Source: Silvimonas iriomotensis (GTDB lineage: Bacteria; Pseudomonadota; Gammaproteobacteria; Burkholderiales; Chitinibacteraceae). Taken from it: a stretch of DNA of 64,000 nt. The notes under the pieces were generated by a model. The model was not told where the DNA came from and ran no database searches. It worked only from the letters and a program-made list of their open reading frames with translations. A program made the translations under genes and the position numbers. The DNA is taken from NCBI RefSeq assembly GCF_014645535.1, contig NZ_BMLX01000001.1:1233169-1297168 (forward strand), in the 5' to 3' direction. Positions 40,004 to 48,965 of the stretch are shown here, piece by piece (positions within the stretch are counted from its first letter, which is position 1; every line of letters begins with the position of its first letter).

Positions 40004-40035
40004 CAAGGGCCTGCAAACCGCTTTGCAGGCCCTTG
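40004..40035 (+). terminator. Stem-loop after the Tim44-like gene
   Basis: 14-bp perfect arms (CAAGGGCCTGCAAA / TTTGCAGGCCCTTG) with a 4-nt loop, followed by CCGTTTA. The stem is strong but the T-tract poor; it may also stabilise the 3' end. Confidence 0.7.
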
Positions 40036-40209
40036 CCGTTTATCCATTCCCTGGCCACTCCGGCTTTTTATCTGATTTTTCCTCATTCTTTTTTCGGACG
40101 TGCTCTTGCATATTGTCTGCGAGCGGGCAAATTGCTTTACAACAACTAAAGTAAAGTATGGTTTAACCCGATATAGCCGTTAACCGATCAACTACGGGTT
40201 ACAAACCTC
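40036..40209. other. AT-rich upstream region of the lipoprotein/CRP pair
   Basis: 174 bp with no gene. It contains a dyad CTTTAC-N10-GTAAAG (40135-40156), a possible operator about 55-75 bp before the lipoprotein start. Confidence 0.4.
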
Positions 40210-40563
40210 ATGTCCAGACTCCGCTCACTTGCAGGTCTTTTTTTTGTCGTTACGGCACTCAGCGGCTGTGATCAGGTCAATACCATGCTGAACAAGCAAC
40301 AAGCCAACGGCAAGGCGATTGGAGCGGCCTGCCGCCATAGCGGCAGAGCACTGGAAGATTGCTTCAGCCGGAATCCGAAAGTAGCCAAATCGGATATCTT
40401 TGCCGGCTGGAAAGAAATGAACGAATATATGCTTGCCAAAAAAATGGACGTGGTACCCAGCAGTTCTGAAGACTGCGGCCCCGATCCGGACGACAAGAAA
40501 AAGGCAGCACCTGAACAACACAACACATCAGCAGCCTCTGAGCCGGCCAAGGACGGCGAATGA
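40210..40563 (+). CDS. Small lipoprotein of unknown function
   Basis: 117 residues. Signal peptide with lipobox LSGC (Cys20, followed by Asp, which in enterobacteria would favour inner-membrane retention). The mature part carries three more Cys ('GAACRHSGRALEDCFSR', 'SEDCGPDPDD') and a charged, low-complexity tail. I do not recognise a domain. It precedes the CRP-family gene by 20 nt, so the two are probably one transcript. Confidence 0.75.
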   Translation: MSRLRSLAGLFFVVTALSGCDQVNTMLNKQQANGKAIGAACRHSGRALEDCFSRNPKVAKSDIFAGWKEMNEYMLAKKMDVVPSSSEDCGPDPDDKKKAAPEQHNTSAASEPAKDGE

Positions 40564-40583
40564 GCACAGGAGATGTTTCATAG

Positions 40584-41252
40584 ATGGATACTACTTTGAA
40601 AAACTTTCTCAGCCAGATTCCCGCATTTGAAGGATTTTCAGACGAAGACCTGGAAGTGGTCCTTCAGGCCGCGGTACGCCGTCACCTGCCCAAAGGCACC
40701 TTTCTGTTCCGTGAAGGCGACCCGGGCGAAGCCATGTACCTGCTGGTTGAAGGCCGCACCCGCTCTTTCACCAGCGACAATCAGGGCAAGGAATTCGTGT
40801 TCCTGATCGGTGAAGCCGGCGATGTATTTGGCGAAACCTCAATGATCGATGACGAGCCGCGCAGCTGGTCCACCCAGTGCGAGGAAGACTCGACCTTCCT
40901 GATGTTCACCAAGCAGGATTTCCGCACCGCGCTGGATGCCTATCCGCAAATCAAGGACAAACTGATCCTGTCGCTGGCCCGCATGGTGCGCCGTCTTTCT
41001 GCCACCATGAAAAATCTGGCCCTGCTGGATGTCTACGGCCGCGTCCGCGCCTTGTTTGAAGGCATGGTGCATGAACAGGCCGACGGCACCATGATCATCA
41101 ACGAGCCGCTGACCCAGCAAGCCATTGCCGATCGCGTGGGTTCTTCGCGTGAAATGATCGCCAGAATCCTCAAGGAACTGGTCTTTGGTGGTTATGTGCG
41201 CCTGGAAAACAAGCGCATCATCTTGCTGCAGCGCATGCCGGAACGCTTCTGA
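40584..41252 (+). CDS. CRP/FNR-family transcriptional regulator
   Basis: 222 residues. The N-terminal cyclic-nucleotide-binding barrel includes 'LFREGDPGEAMYLLVEGRTR' and a phosphate-binding cassette 'GETSMIDDEPRSWST' that keeps the GE and RS residues of CRP. A dimer helix and a winged HTH ('LTQQAIADRVGSSREMIARI') follow. No N-terminal Cys cluster, so it is not FNR. It could bind cAMP or, like Clp of xanthomonads, another cyclic nucleotide. CAGGAGATG precedes the start. Confidence 0.9.
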   Translation: MDTTLKNFLSQIPAFEGFSDEDLEVVLQAAVRRHLPKGTFLFREGDPGEAMYLLVEGRTRSFTSDNQGKEFVFLIGEAGDVFGETSMIDDEPRSWSTQCEEDSTFLMFTKQDFRTALDAYPQIKDKLILSLARMVRRLSATMKNLALLDVYGRVRALFEGMVHEQADGTMIINEPLTQQAIADRVGSSREMIARILKELVFGGYVRLENKRIILLQRMPERF

Positions 41253-41270
41253 TCTGCGCTGACCCCAAAT

Positions 41271-41300
41271 AAAAAGCCGACCTTGTGGTCGGCTTTTTTT
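41271..41300. terminator. Bidirectional terminator between the CRP-family and YciI genes
   Basis: 12-bp perfect arms (AAAAAGCCGACC / GGTCGGCTTTTT), 4-nt loop, T-run on the plus strand and A-run on the other side. Confidence 0.92.
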
Positions 41301-41313
41301 GCGCCAGAACCGC

Positions 41314-41604
41314 TCACATGCCCTTGAGCGCGGCCAGATCAGGCACCGTGGCCTTGAATTCGATCTCATCAATGGTGTAGTTCACCACGTCTGCAATCAC
41401 ATAGCTGTCTTCGGCCAGGATTTGCCGCAAAGCCTCACGCGAGGGCACTTGCGCCAGGATCACCCCGCCCAGCCCGCTGCGCTTGGGGCCAGCAGCCAGG
41501 AACACACCGGCTTCAAGGTGACGCTTGACCCAGGCAGCATGGCTGGCGATATGCGGTTCAACTGCGGCGGGGCTTTGGGAATAGCTGGCGGTAAGCACAA
41601 ACAT
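41314..41604 (-). CDS. YciI family protein (second of two)
   Basis: 96 residues. YciI fold with 'IASHAAWVKRHLEAGVFLAA' (His in the conserved position) and 'GPKRSGLGGVILAQVPSRE', but different from the copy at 34.5 kb. The ATG of 'MFVLTASYSQSP' is chosen, with AAGGAG eight bases before it. It is divergent from a LysR gene that may control it. Confidence 0.88.
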   Translation of the reverse strand: MFVLTASYSQSPAAVEPHIASHAAWVKRHLEAGVFLAAGPKRSGLGGVILAQVPSREALRQILAEDSYVIADVVNYTIDEIEFKATVPDLAALKGM

Positions 41605-41733
41605 GATCCGTTCTCCTTGTTGTGGCAAAACGCTGATCGTTTTGCAGGCACGAGCTCATTGTCATTGCCAAACAAAAAACGATAAATATGCTATTTTTTT
41701 AAACACCTGCAACTCAAAGTTTGAAATAGCGCT
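41605..41733. promoter_or_regulatory. Divergent control region between the yciI-like and LysR genes
   Basis: 129 bp, AT-rich in its centre, between divergent start codons. It is the expected site of both promoters and of LysR binding. No box is assigned with confidence. Confidence 0.4.
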
Positions 41734-42618
41734 ATGGATCGTTTGCAAAGCATGCAGATTTTTGTGCGTGTGGTTGATCTGGGCGGGTTTACCGCTGCGG
41801 CCAAGGAGTTTGATATTTCCGCCACTATGGTGGGCAAACATGTTCAGGCACTGGAACAGCGCCTGGGTGTGCGTTTGCTGAACCGCACCACCCGCCGGCA
41901 AGGGCTGACCGAAGCCGGGCGCATGTATTACCAGCGGTGCCGGCAGGCCCTGGCAGAAGTAGAAGCGGCCGACGCCAGTGTCGACATCCTGCGCAATGCG
42001 CCGCGTGGCGAATTGCGCGTCAGTGCGCCGGTCTCTTTTGGCGCCAACCAGCTGTCACCCGCCCTCACCGGCTTTTTGCAGACTTTTCCTGAAATCAGCG
42101 TGGCCCTGCATCTGAATGACCGGGTGGTTGATCTGGTCGAAGACGGTTACGACGCGGTCATCCGCATTGGCAAGCTCAATGATTCGGGCCTGATCGCCCG
42201 GCCCCTGCGCCCTTACCGCATGTTGCTGTGTGCCAGCCCGGATTATCTCTCCCGCCGTGGCACGCCTGAGCGCCCGGAAGACCTTGCGCAGCATGAATGC
42301 ATGGATTTTTTGCGCTGGGAAACCGAACACACCTGGCGCATGTTTGGAGATTCAGGGGAAATCCAGGTGCAAGTCCCGGCCCGGCTGACTATCAATAACG
42401 GACAGGCCCTGCGCAATGCGGCGCTGGCCGGTTTTGGCATCGTCATGCAGTCTGAGGCCGTACTGGCCGATGATCTGGCTGCAGGCCGACTGGTACAGCT
42501 CTTGCCGGAGTTCACCCCGCCGGCCCGCCCCATGCATCTGATCTACCAGGCGGATCGCCAGCCCACGCCCAAGCTTAGTGAGTTCATCACCTTCATGCTG
42601 ACGCGATTTGGTCCTTGA
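41734..42618 (+). CDS. LysR-family transcriptional regulator
   Basis: 294 residues. N-terminal HTH 'GGFTAAAKEFDISATMVGKH' and the LysR effector domain with 'GELRVSAPVSFGANQLSPAL' and 'DAVIRIGKLNDSGLIAR'. The style is that of the large AaeR/DsdC-like group that often controls a divergent neighbour, here the small YciI gene. The effector is unknown. Confidence 0.9.
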   Translation: MDRLQSMQIFVRVVDLGGFTAAAKEFDISATMVGKHVQALEQRLGVRLLNRTTRRQGLTEAGRMYYQRCRQALAEVEAADASVDILRNAPRGELRVSAPVSFGANQLSPALTGFLQTFPEISVALHLNDRVVDLVEDGYDAVIRIGKLNDSGLIARPLRPYRMLLCASPDYLSRRGTPERPEDLAQHECMDFLRWETEHTWRMFGDSGEIQVQVPARLTINNGQALRNAALAGFGIVMQSEAVLADDLAAGRLVQLLPEFTPPARPMHLIYQADRQPTPKLSEFITFMLTRFGP

Positions 42619-42790
42619 ATACGGTCTGCGGTTCCGCCCGCAATGCCGGGCAAGCGCGTCAATACGACAGCGAATTCAGGCGCAAAACAGCCTATGATCC
42701 AGGAAGAACAGATCGCCACCCGGTTTTGGGCAAAACACGGAGGACAGGCAACTTGCATCAAACCCGCTCCCACGCGCCGACCCGCAAGGC

Positions 42791-42807
42791 CACCTGCAAG
42801 GCAGGTG
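42791..42807 (+). promoter_or_regulatory. Hairpin overlapping the ribosome binding site of the GGDEF gene
   Basis: Perfect 7-bp stem CACCTGC / GCAGGTG with a 3-nt AAG loop, ending four bases before the ATG at 42812. The 3' arm contains the AGGTG Shine-Dalgarno, so folding would block ribosome entry. Confidence 0.6.
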
Positions 42808-42811
42808 CGAC

Positions 42812-45136
42812 ATGATTGTTCCGCCGATCCCGCCAGACGAGGAAGCGCGCCTGCAAGCGCTGAACCAGCTTAACCTGCTGAACAGCGACCCCGACCCCGC
42901 ACTGGACCGGCTCACGCGGCTGGCAGCAAAGGTGTTTGGCGTCGAGAATTCGCTGATTTCACTGGTCGCTGCGGATTTCCAGTTTTTCAAATCCTGCTAC
43001 GGTTTTACCGGCAAGCGCACCGCGCGCGATGTTTCGTTCTGCGGCCACACCATCATTGAAGATGACTTGCTGGTACTGGAAGATGCCAGCGAAGACCCGC
43101 GGTTTCACGATAATCCGTCGGTCGTCGGCCCGCCTTATATCCGCTTTTATGCCGGCAAGGCGCTCAAAACCCTCAGCGGCTACCGCATCGGCTCACTGTG
43201 TGTATTTGATTCCAGACCACGCAAGCTGGATGAAGCGGGCGTGCATCTGTTGCTTGATGTCGCAACGCTGGTGCAAAAGGAATTGCACGCGCGCGAGTTT
43301 GCCATTCGCGCCTCGCTGTCGCAGGCGCGCGTCAGCGAAGAAATCATCCACCAGGAAAGCCTGTTCCGCAGCACGTTTGACCAAGCCGCTGTCGGGCTGG
43401 CGCACCGCAGTCTGGATGGCGACTGGCTGCGCGTGAACGAGCGCTTTGCCAGTTTGCTGGGCCACACCGTTGATTCGCTGCTGGCGGTACCGCTCAACGA
43501 TCTGTTGAGCAGCGAAGCCGCTGCCAGAATGGCCACCCGGCGCGAGCGACTGATCAATGGTGGCGATGTTGAGCGCAGTGAAGAAGAGGTTTTGCACCGC
43601 GACGGCCACCCTGTTTGGGTGGAATTCACCTATTCACTGTTCCGTGGCGAGACCGGGCAACCCTGGTTCCTTGTGCTGGTTGCCCAGGATATTTCCGCCC
43701 GCAAGGCTGCCGAGGCGGGTTTGCAGGCGCTGCAGTCCAGCCTGCAGGCTGAAGTCACGGCGCGCACGCAGCAACTGTCGTCCGCCAACGTGCAACTGGC
43801 ACGGGCGCTGGGCGAATTGCGGATCATTCAGGACCAAACGCTGATCAAAAAACGCCGGTTAAGCGATACCCTGGATACCGCGCTGGAAGCCTTTGTCGGC
43901 GCCACGCAAGAAGGCACGATTCTGGAATGGAACCAGCAGGCATCGGAGATTTTTGGCTGGACGCGTGATGAAGCGCTCGGCAGCAATTTTGCCGATCTGA
44001 TCATCATGCCGGAGCACCGCGACGAAGTACGCGCCGCCGTCCGTGCTTATATCGAGTTTGCCGATCTGCCGCAGTTGTTCGAGCGCGGCGAAATGCACGC
44101 CCGGCACAAGGACGGCCACCCGGTTGAGGTAGAGAAAACCGTTTCGCCCATCTGGGACAATGGCCGCTATCTGTTCAATATTTTCCTGCACGACATCACC
44201 GCCCGCAAACACGCCGAGGCCCAATTGCGGGAAAGCCAGGAACAGCTGCAGACCATCATGGATAACGTGCCGGTGCTGATTGGCTATATCGAATCCACCC
44301 TGCGCTGCCGCTACATGAACGCTACGTATGAAGACTGGTTTGGCCGCGACCCGCAGCTCATTCTTGATCAGCCGATACCAGACGTGGCCTCGGCGCAAGA
44401 ATGGCAACTGGTGGAAGGCCCGATCCGCAGTGCGCTGGCCGGCAAGAAATGCTCGGCAGACATTCACCTGGATATGGGCAACCAGCCGCGGGACGTGCGG
44501 CTGAGCATGGTGCCTGACCGGGCGGCTGACGGGCACGTGCGCGGCTGCTACGCGCTGGGCGTTGATCTGACTGACCGCAAACGGCTGGAAGAAACGCTGC
44601 GGCGTGAGGCCATGGAAGACCCGCTGACCGGTTTGCCCAATCGCCGCGCCATTTTGCAGCTGATTGAACAAGCGTGTGAACGCCAGGCACGGCACCCGCA
44701 GGCGCTGGCGGTGTTTTTCCTGGATCTGGATGGCTTCAAAGCCGTGAATGACCGCTTTGGCCACGATGCCGGTGACGACGTACTGACCACGTTTGGCCGC
44801 CGGCTGCAGGCCTGCGTGCGCAAGACCGATGCGGTGGCCCGGCTGGCGGGCGATGAATTCACCATTTTGCTGGAAGACCTGCAAAACCCGCAGCTTGACG
44901 CCACGCGCGTGGCCCAGAAGATCGTGCAGGCCATGCAGCAGCCGTTTGATCTGGGCGAGCACCAGATCACGCTCTCTACCAGTATCGGGATTGCCCTGCA
45001 TTTGCCGGGCGAACCCGTCAATGCCGAAGCGTTGCTCACTGCCGCCGACGCCGCCATGTATGCAGTTAAACAGAGCACGAAGAACGGCTACCGCTTCGCC
45101 CCTGCCGCCGGTACGGCGGATGGCAAAACCGCCTGA
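42812..45136 (+). CDS. GAF-PAS-GGDEF diguanylate cyclase
   Basis: 774-residue soluble protein. A GAF domain (about 20-165, 'ALDRLTRLAAKVFGVENSLI') is followed by three PAS-type segments (about 180-305, 350-470 and 480-595; 'HDITARKHAEAQL' and 'VDLTDRKRLEETL' mark PAC ends). A C-terminal GGDEF domain carries 'DPLTGLPNRRAI', 'FFLDLDGFKAVNDRFGHDAG' and an AGDEF active site, a known active variant. The RxxD product-inhibition site is present five residues upstream ('RKTDAVARLAGDEF'). It should make c-di-GMP in response to a soluble cue. The start lies in a Shine-Dalgarno hairpin. Confidence 0.93.
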   Translation: MIVPPIPPDEEARLQALNQLNLLNSDPDPALDRLTRLAAKVFGVENSLISLVAADFQFFKSCYGFTGKRTARDVSFCGHTIIEDDLLVLEDASEDPRFHDNPSVVGPPYIRFYAGKALKTLSGYRIGSLCVFDSRPRKLDEAGVHLLLDVATLVQKELHAREFAIRASLSQARVSEEIIHQESLFRSTFDQAAVGLAHRSLDGDWLRVNERFASLLGHTVDSLLAVPLNDLLSSEAAARMATRRERLINGGDVERSEEEVLHRDGHPVWVEFTYSLFRGETGQPWFLVLVAQDISARKAAEAGLQALQSSLQAEVTARTQQLSSANVQLARALGELRIIQDQTLIKKRRLSDTLDTALEAFVGATQEGTILEWNQQASEIFGWTRDEALGSNFADLIIMPEHRDEVRAAVRAYIEFADLPQLFERGEMHARHKDGHPVEVEKTVSPIWDNGRYLFNIFLHDITARKHAEAQLRESQEQLQTIMDNVPVLIGYIESTLRCRYMNATYEDWFGRDPQLILDQPIPDVASAQEWQLVEGPIRSALAGKKCSADIHLDMGNQPRDVRLSMVPDRAADGHVRGCYALGVDLTDRKRLEETLRREAMEDPLTGLPNRRAILQLIEQACERQARHPQALAVFFLDLDGFKAVNDRFGHDAGDDVLTTFGRRLQACVRKTDAVARLAGDEFTILLEDLQNPQLDATRVAQKIVQAMQQPFDLGEHQITLSTSIGIALHLPGEPVNAEALLTAADAAMYAVKQSTKNGYRFAPAAGTADGKTA

Positions 45137-45178
45137 ATCTGGCAGAACGGGCGGCTTATGCGGCCGCTCGGCTGATAC

Positions 45179-45502
45179 TCAGTGTTTTTTGCGGGCCGGA
45201 CAGTCGTCGCACTGTTTGGGCGAACACACTTTGTCCAGGCTTTGCGACAGCGCACACACCGAGCGGCGGCAGGCCACGAAACGGATGTTTTCTTCGTGCG
45301 CCATTTCGCGATAGTGGCGCATGACGTTGTGGCCCAGGAAATCCGTGAACAGGATGATCAGATCAACACCCTTGAGCGTAGCCGGTTTGCGCTGGTGGGC
45401 AGCGTTGCGGCCTGACACGTGTTTGTGAATCGCAATCCCGTACTGGTTCAGCACGTCCGGAATATTGCCAAGGGTATCTGCGCCAACAATAAAAGCATTC
45501 AT
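45179..45502 (-). CDS. DUF2325 cysteine-rich protein
   Basis: 107 residues beginning 'MNAFIVGADTLGNIPDVL', then 'GVDLIILFTDFLGHNVMRHY', and ending in a Cys-rich part with five Cys ('CRRSVCALSQSLDKVC', 'KQCDDC'). DUF2325 has no assigned function; the Cys spacing suggests metal binding. GGAGTGCTTC precedes the ATG. The leader contains a CGCCGGG/CCCGGCG hairpin (45537-45559), and a Fur-box-like site lies about 85-100 bp upstream. Confidence 0.85.
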   Translation of the reverse strand: MNAFIVGADTLGNIPDVLNQYGIAIHKHVSGRNAAHQRKPATLKGVDLIILFTDFLGHNVMRHYREMAHEENIRFVACRRSVCALSQSLDKVCSPKQCDDCPARKKH

Positions 45503-45586
45503 GAAGCACTCCATCGCCAGGTGGCTGGTGGTGAAACGCCGGGACACGCTGCCCCGGCGAGGCTGTGGAATGCACTCTAATCTAAA

Positions 45587-45601
45587 TGAGAATTGTTATC
45601 A
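45587..45601 (-). promoter_or_regulatory. Fur-box-like operator over the DUF2325 promoter
   Basis: TGAGAATTGTTATCA matches 13 of 15 positions of the 7-1-7 Fur consensus (TGATAAT-N-ATTATCA). On the minus strand it overlaps the -35 of a possible TTGATA-N18-TAGAGT promoter (45603 to 45574) for the DUF2325 gene. Confidence 0.6.
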
Positions 45602-45674
45602 ACAAATATATATTACAATCTTGTCAGCGATCAAAGGGAACTTCTGCAAGCGCTTGACCACCACAAACAGCGCC

Positions 45675-46655
45675 TCAGTCCGCACTGCCCAGCCGCAGCA
45701 TGACTTTGCCAAGGTTCTTGCCGGCCGCCACATAGTGATGCGCTGCAGCGACCTGCTCCCAGTCAAAGACCTTGTCCACCGTCACCTGCAGTGCCCCGGT
45801 CGCCAGCCGCGGCATCACAAAATCACGCACTTGCTGCGCCAGCCGCCGTTTCACCGGCAATGCCTGCGGGCGCAGGGTTGAACCGCGTACGGTCTGCCGT
45901 TTCACCAGCAGCAGGCCCATATTGGCTTCTGCCTGGGGGCCACGCAGCATGCCAATCACGATGATCTGGCCGTCCGGGTTCAGGCACGCTTGATTGTGGG
46001 GCAGATAGTCGCCACCCACGCCATCCAGAATCAGGTCAACGCCGCCCGCCTGTTTGACCTCTGCCGCAAAATCCCGGGTTTTGTAATCGATGACCATATC
46101 GGCGCCCAGACGCTTGCAGTATTCGCCCTTCTCCGGCCCGCCAGCCGTCACGGCAACCCATGCGCCATAGGCTTTGCACAACTGGATCGCCGCACTGCCC
46201 ACGCCTGATGCGCCGGCATGCACCAGCACGCGCAGGTCTTCACGCAGGCCGCCCAGTTCCACCAGGTTGAACCAGGCCGTCATCCAGGCCTCCGGCAAGC
46301 TGGCGGCGGCAACGTCATCCAGCGCTTCCGGAATGGTGATTGCGGTGCCGGCATCGAGCACACAGTACTGCGCATAACCGCCGCCGCCGACAAGCCCGGC
46401 CACCCGGTCGCCAATGACAAAGCCAGACACGTCCTCGCCCAGCGCGGCGACTTCACCGGCAATCTCCAGCCCCAGAATGGCAGAGTCTCCGGGCGGCGGC
46501 GGATACTTGCCTTCACGCTGCATCAGATCGGCACGATTGATCCCAGCGGCTTTGACCTTGACCAGCAACTGGCCCGGGCCGGGACGCGGTGTGTCGACCT
46601 CGCCCAGGTGCAGGGTTTCAGGGCCGCCCGGCGCGGTTTGCACAATGGCCAGCAT
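45675..46655 (-). CDS. NAD(P)H quinone oxidoreductase, zinc-independent alcohol dehydrogenase superfamily (PIG3/Qor type)
   Basis: 326 residues. GroES-like N-terminal domain with 'AAGINRADLMQREGKYPPPP', then a Rossmann fold ('VLVHAGASGVGSAAIQLCKA'). The Zn ligands of true alcohol dehydrogenases are absent. The PIG3-like 'RPQALPVKRRLAQQV' segment is present. It probably reduces quinones with NADPH. GGAGAACCCCTC precedes the ATG. Confidence 0.9.
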   Translation of the reverse strand: MLAIVQTAPGGPETLHLGEVDTPRPGPGQLLVKVKAAGINRADLMQREGKYPPPPGDSAILGLEIAGEVAALGEDVSGFVIGDRVAGLVGGGGYAQYCVLDAGTAITIPEALDDVAAASLPEAWMTAWFNLVELGGLREDLRVLVHAGASGVGSAAIQLCKAYGAWVAVTAGGPEKGEYCKRLGADMVIDYKTRDFAAEVKQAGGVDLILDGVGGDYLPHNQACLNPDGQIIVIGMLRGPQAEANMGLLLVKRQTVRGSTLRPQALPVKRRLAQQVRDFVMPRLATGALQVTVDKVFDWEQVAAAHHYVAAGKNLGKVMLRLGSAD

Positions 46656-46761
46656 GAGGGGTTCTCCAGGGTATTGTTGTCAGGGCATCAGCATATGGGA
46701 TGGCGCGCCTGCATGAAAGTTCGCACTCGCCCACCCCGCCAGAGCGGATCAACGGGCAAGA

Positions 46762-46787
46762 AAAAACCACGGCAAGCCGTGGTTTTT
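46762..46787 (-). terminator. Terminator after pnp
   Basis: 12-bp perfect arms (AAAAACCACGGC / GCCGTGGTTTTT) with a 2-nt loop and a T-run on the minus strand, at the end of the rpsO-pnp block. Confidence 0.88.
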
Positions 46788-46835
46788 CATGGTGCGGGTG
46801 CAGGCGGACGGTGCCGCCTGCTGCCTGCGTGAGGC

Positions 46836-48965
46836 TTAGGCCTCCGGGGCGACCTGAGCGGTGCCGGCTTCGTCGTTCAGTACAGCCTTGATCGACAGAC
46901 GCACACGGCCCTTCTCGTCTTGTTCCAGCGCCTTCACGCGCACGACCTGACCTTCCTTGAGGTAGTCAGAGACGTTCTTGATGCGCTCGTTGGCGATCTG
47001 GCTGATGTGCACCAGGCCATCACGACCCGGCATGATCGAGACGATGGCGCCGACGTTGTTGTCCAGAATCTTGACAACCGGGCCTTCGTAGATCTTGCCG
47101 ATTTCCACTTCAGCGGTGATTTCGCTGATGCGGCGCTTGGCTTCATCGGCGCCTTCAGCGCTGATCGAAGCGATGGTGATGGTGCCATCTTCCTGGATGT
47201 CGATCTGCGTGCCGGTTTCTTCGGTCAGCGCGCGGATCACGGAACCGCCCTTGCCGATCACGTCACGGATCTTTTCCGGGTTGATCTTCATGGTGTACAG
47301 ACGCGGAGCGTGTTGCGACACTTCAGCCGAAGCGCCGGCAACGGCTTCCTTCATGATGCCCAGGATATGCAGACGGCCAGACTTCGCCTGATCCAGCGCC
47401 ACCTTCATGATTTCCTTGGTGATGCCGTCAATCTTGATGTCCATCTGCAGCGCGGTCACGCCAGAGTCGGTACCCGCTACCTTGAAGTCCATGTCGCCCA
47501 GGTGATCTTCATCACCCAGGATGTCGGTCAGCACGGCAAAGCGGTTGCCTTCCTTGATCAGGCCCATGGCGATACCGGCCACGTGCTTTTTCAGCGGCAC
47601 GCCGGCATCCATCAGCGCCAGGCAACCACCGCACACGGACGCCATGGAAGACGAGCCGTTGGATTCGGTGATTTCAGACACGACGCGCATGGAGTAGGCA
47701 AACTCTTCCGGGGTCGGCAGCACGGCGATCAGCGCGCGCTTGGCCAGACGGCCGTGGCCGATTTCGCGGCGCTTGGGCGTACCCACGCGGCCGGTTTCAC
47801 CGGTGGAGTACGGCGGGAAGTTGTAATGCAGCATGAAGCGGTCGGAGTACTCGCCGGCCAGTGCATCAATCTTCTGCTCGTCCAGCTTGGTACCCAGCGT
47901 GGCCACAACCAGACCTTGCGTTTCGCCACGGGTAAACAGTGCGGAACCGTGGGTGCGCGGCAGTACGCCGGTGCGCACGGTAATCGGGCGCACGGTGCGG
48001 GTGTCGCGACCGTCAATACGCGGGAAACCGTCCAGAATCTGGTTACGAACGATCTTGGCTTCCATGTTATGGAAAATGCCGCGGATCTTGTTCGCTTGCA
48101 GGGTATCGGTTTCTTCGTTGATCAGCGCAGTCTTCACCTTGTCCCAGGCTTCGCCCAGCTTGCCGGTACGGGCTTGCTTCTGGGCAATGCGGAACGCAGC
48201 ACCGATATCGGCACCAGCGATGTCATTGATCTGGGCTTCCAGTGCGCTGTCAGCGGTGGGTTCGTCCCACTCCAGCAGCTCCGGATTGACTTCGTCAGCC
48301 AGTTCGTTGATGGCGTTGATGGCCTTTTGCATTTCGTCGTGGCCAAACACCACAGCGCCCAGCATGATTTCTTCGGACAGTTCTTGCGCTTCCGATTCCA
48401 CCATCAGCACGGCTTTTTCAGTGCCGGCAACCACGAGGTCCAGCTGGCTGGTGACCAGCTCTTCCTTGCTCGGGTTCAGGATGTACTGGCCGTTGGCGTA
48501 ACCCACGCGGGCTGCGCCGATCGGGCCCTGGAACGGCACGCCGGAGATGGCCAGCGCAGCGGAGGCGCCGATCATGGCCGGAATGTCAGAGTCGATTTGC
48601 GGATCAAGCGACACCACGGTGGCGATGATCTGGATTTCGTTGAAGAAACCTTCCGGGAACAGCGGACGGATCGGACGATCGATCAGGCGGCTGGTGAGGA
48701 TTTCTTTTTCGGAAGGACGGCCTTCACGCTTGAAGAAACCGCCAGGAATCTTGCCTGCAGCGTAGGTCCGTTCCTGATAATCAACGGTCAGCGGGAAGAA
48801 ATCCTGACCGGGTTTGACGCCGCTTGCAGCCACAACAGTGACCAGAACAACGGTGTCATCCATGGAGACCAGAACCGCACCGGATGCCTGGCGAGCGATT
48901 TCGCCCGTTTCCAGGGTCACGGTATGACGGCCATACTGGAAAGACTTCGAAATTTTATTGAACAC
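46836..48965 (-). CDS. pnp: Polyribonucleotide nucleotidyltransferase
   Basis: Phosphorolytic 3'-5' exoribonuclease, trimeric, part of the degradosome. The 709 residues have two RNase PH domains ('RDTRTVRPI', '[20 protein letters not shown]'), a linker helical domain, and KH ('[20 protein letters not shown]') and S1 ('[20 protein letters not shown]') RNA-binding domains at the C-terminus. It starts with GTG, preceded by AAAAGGAT. The 5' leader region contains a long stem-loop (49285-49342). Confidence 0.98.
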   Translation of the reverse strand: MFNKISKSFQYGRHTVTLETGEIARQASGAVLVSMDDTVVLVTVVAASGVKPGQDFFPLTVDYQERTYAAGKIPGGFFKREGRPSEKEILTSRLIDRPIRPLFPEGFFNEIQIIATVVSLDPQIDSDIPAMIGASAALAISGVPFQGPIGAARVGYANGQYILNPSKEELVTSQLDLVVAGTEKAVLMVESEAQELSEEIMLGAVVFGHDEMQKAINAINELADEVNPELLEWDEPTADSALEAQINDIAGADIGAAFRIAQKQARTGKLGEAWDKVKTALINEETDTLQANKIRGIFHNMEAKIVRNQILDGFPRIDGRDTRTVRPITVRTGVLPRTHGSALFTRGETQGLVVATLGTKLDEQKIDALAGEYSDRFMLHYNFPPYSTGETGRVGTPKRREIGHGRLAKRALIAVLPTPEEFAYSMRVVSEITESNGSSSMASVCGGCLALMDAGVPLKKHVAGIAMGLIKEGNRFAVLTDILGDEDHLGDMDFKVAGTDSGVTALQMDIKIDGITKEIMKVALDQAKSGRLHILGIMKEAVAGASAEVSQHAPRLYTMKINPEKIRDVIGKGGSVIRALTEETGTQIDIQEDGTITIASISAEGADEAKRRISEITAEVEIGKIYEGPVVKILDNNVGAIVSIMPGRDGLVHISQIANERIKNVSDYLKEGQVVRVKALEQDEKGRVRLSIKAVLNDEAGTAQVAPEA

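Noticed and set aside
34518-41604. Duplication event linking the two YciI genes
   Set aside because: The proteins at 34.5 kb and 41.3 kb differ widely in sequence and their flanks share nothing, so they are old paralogues rather than a recent duplication.
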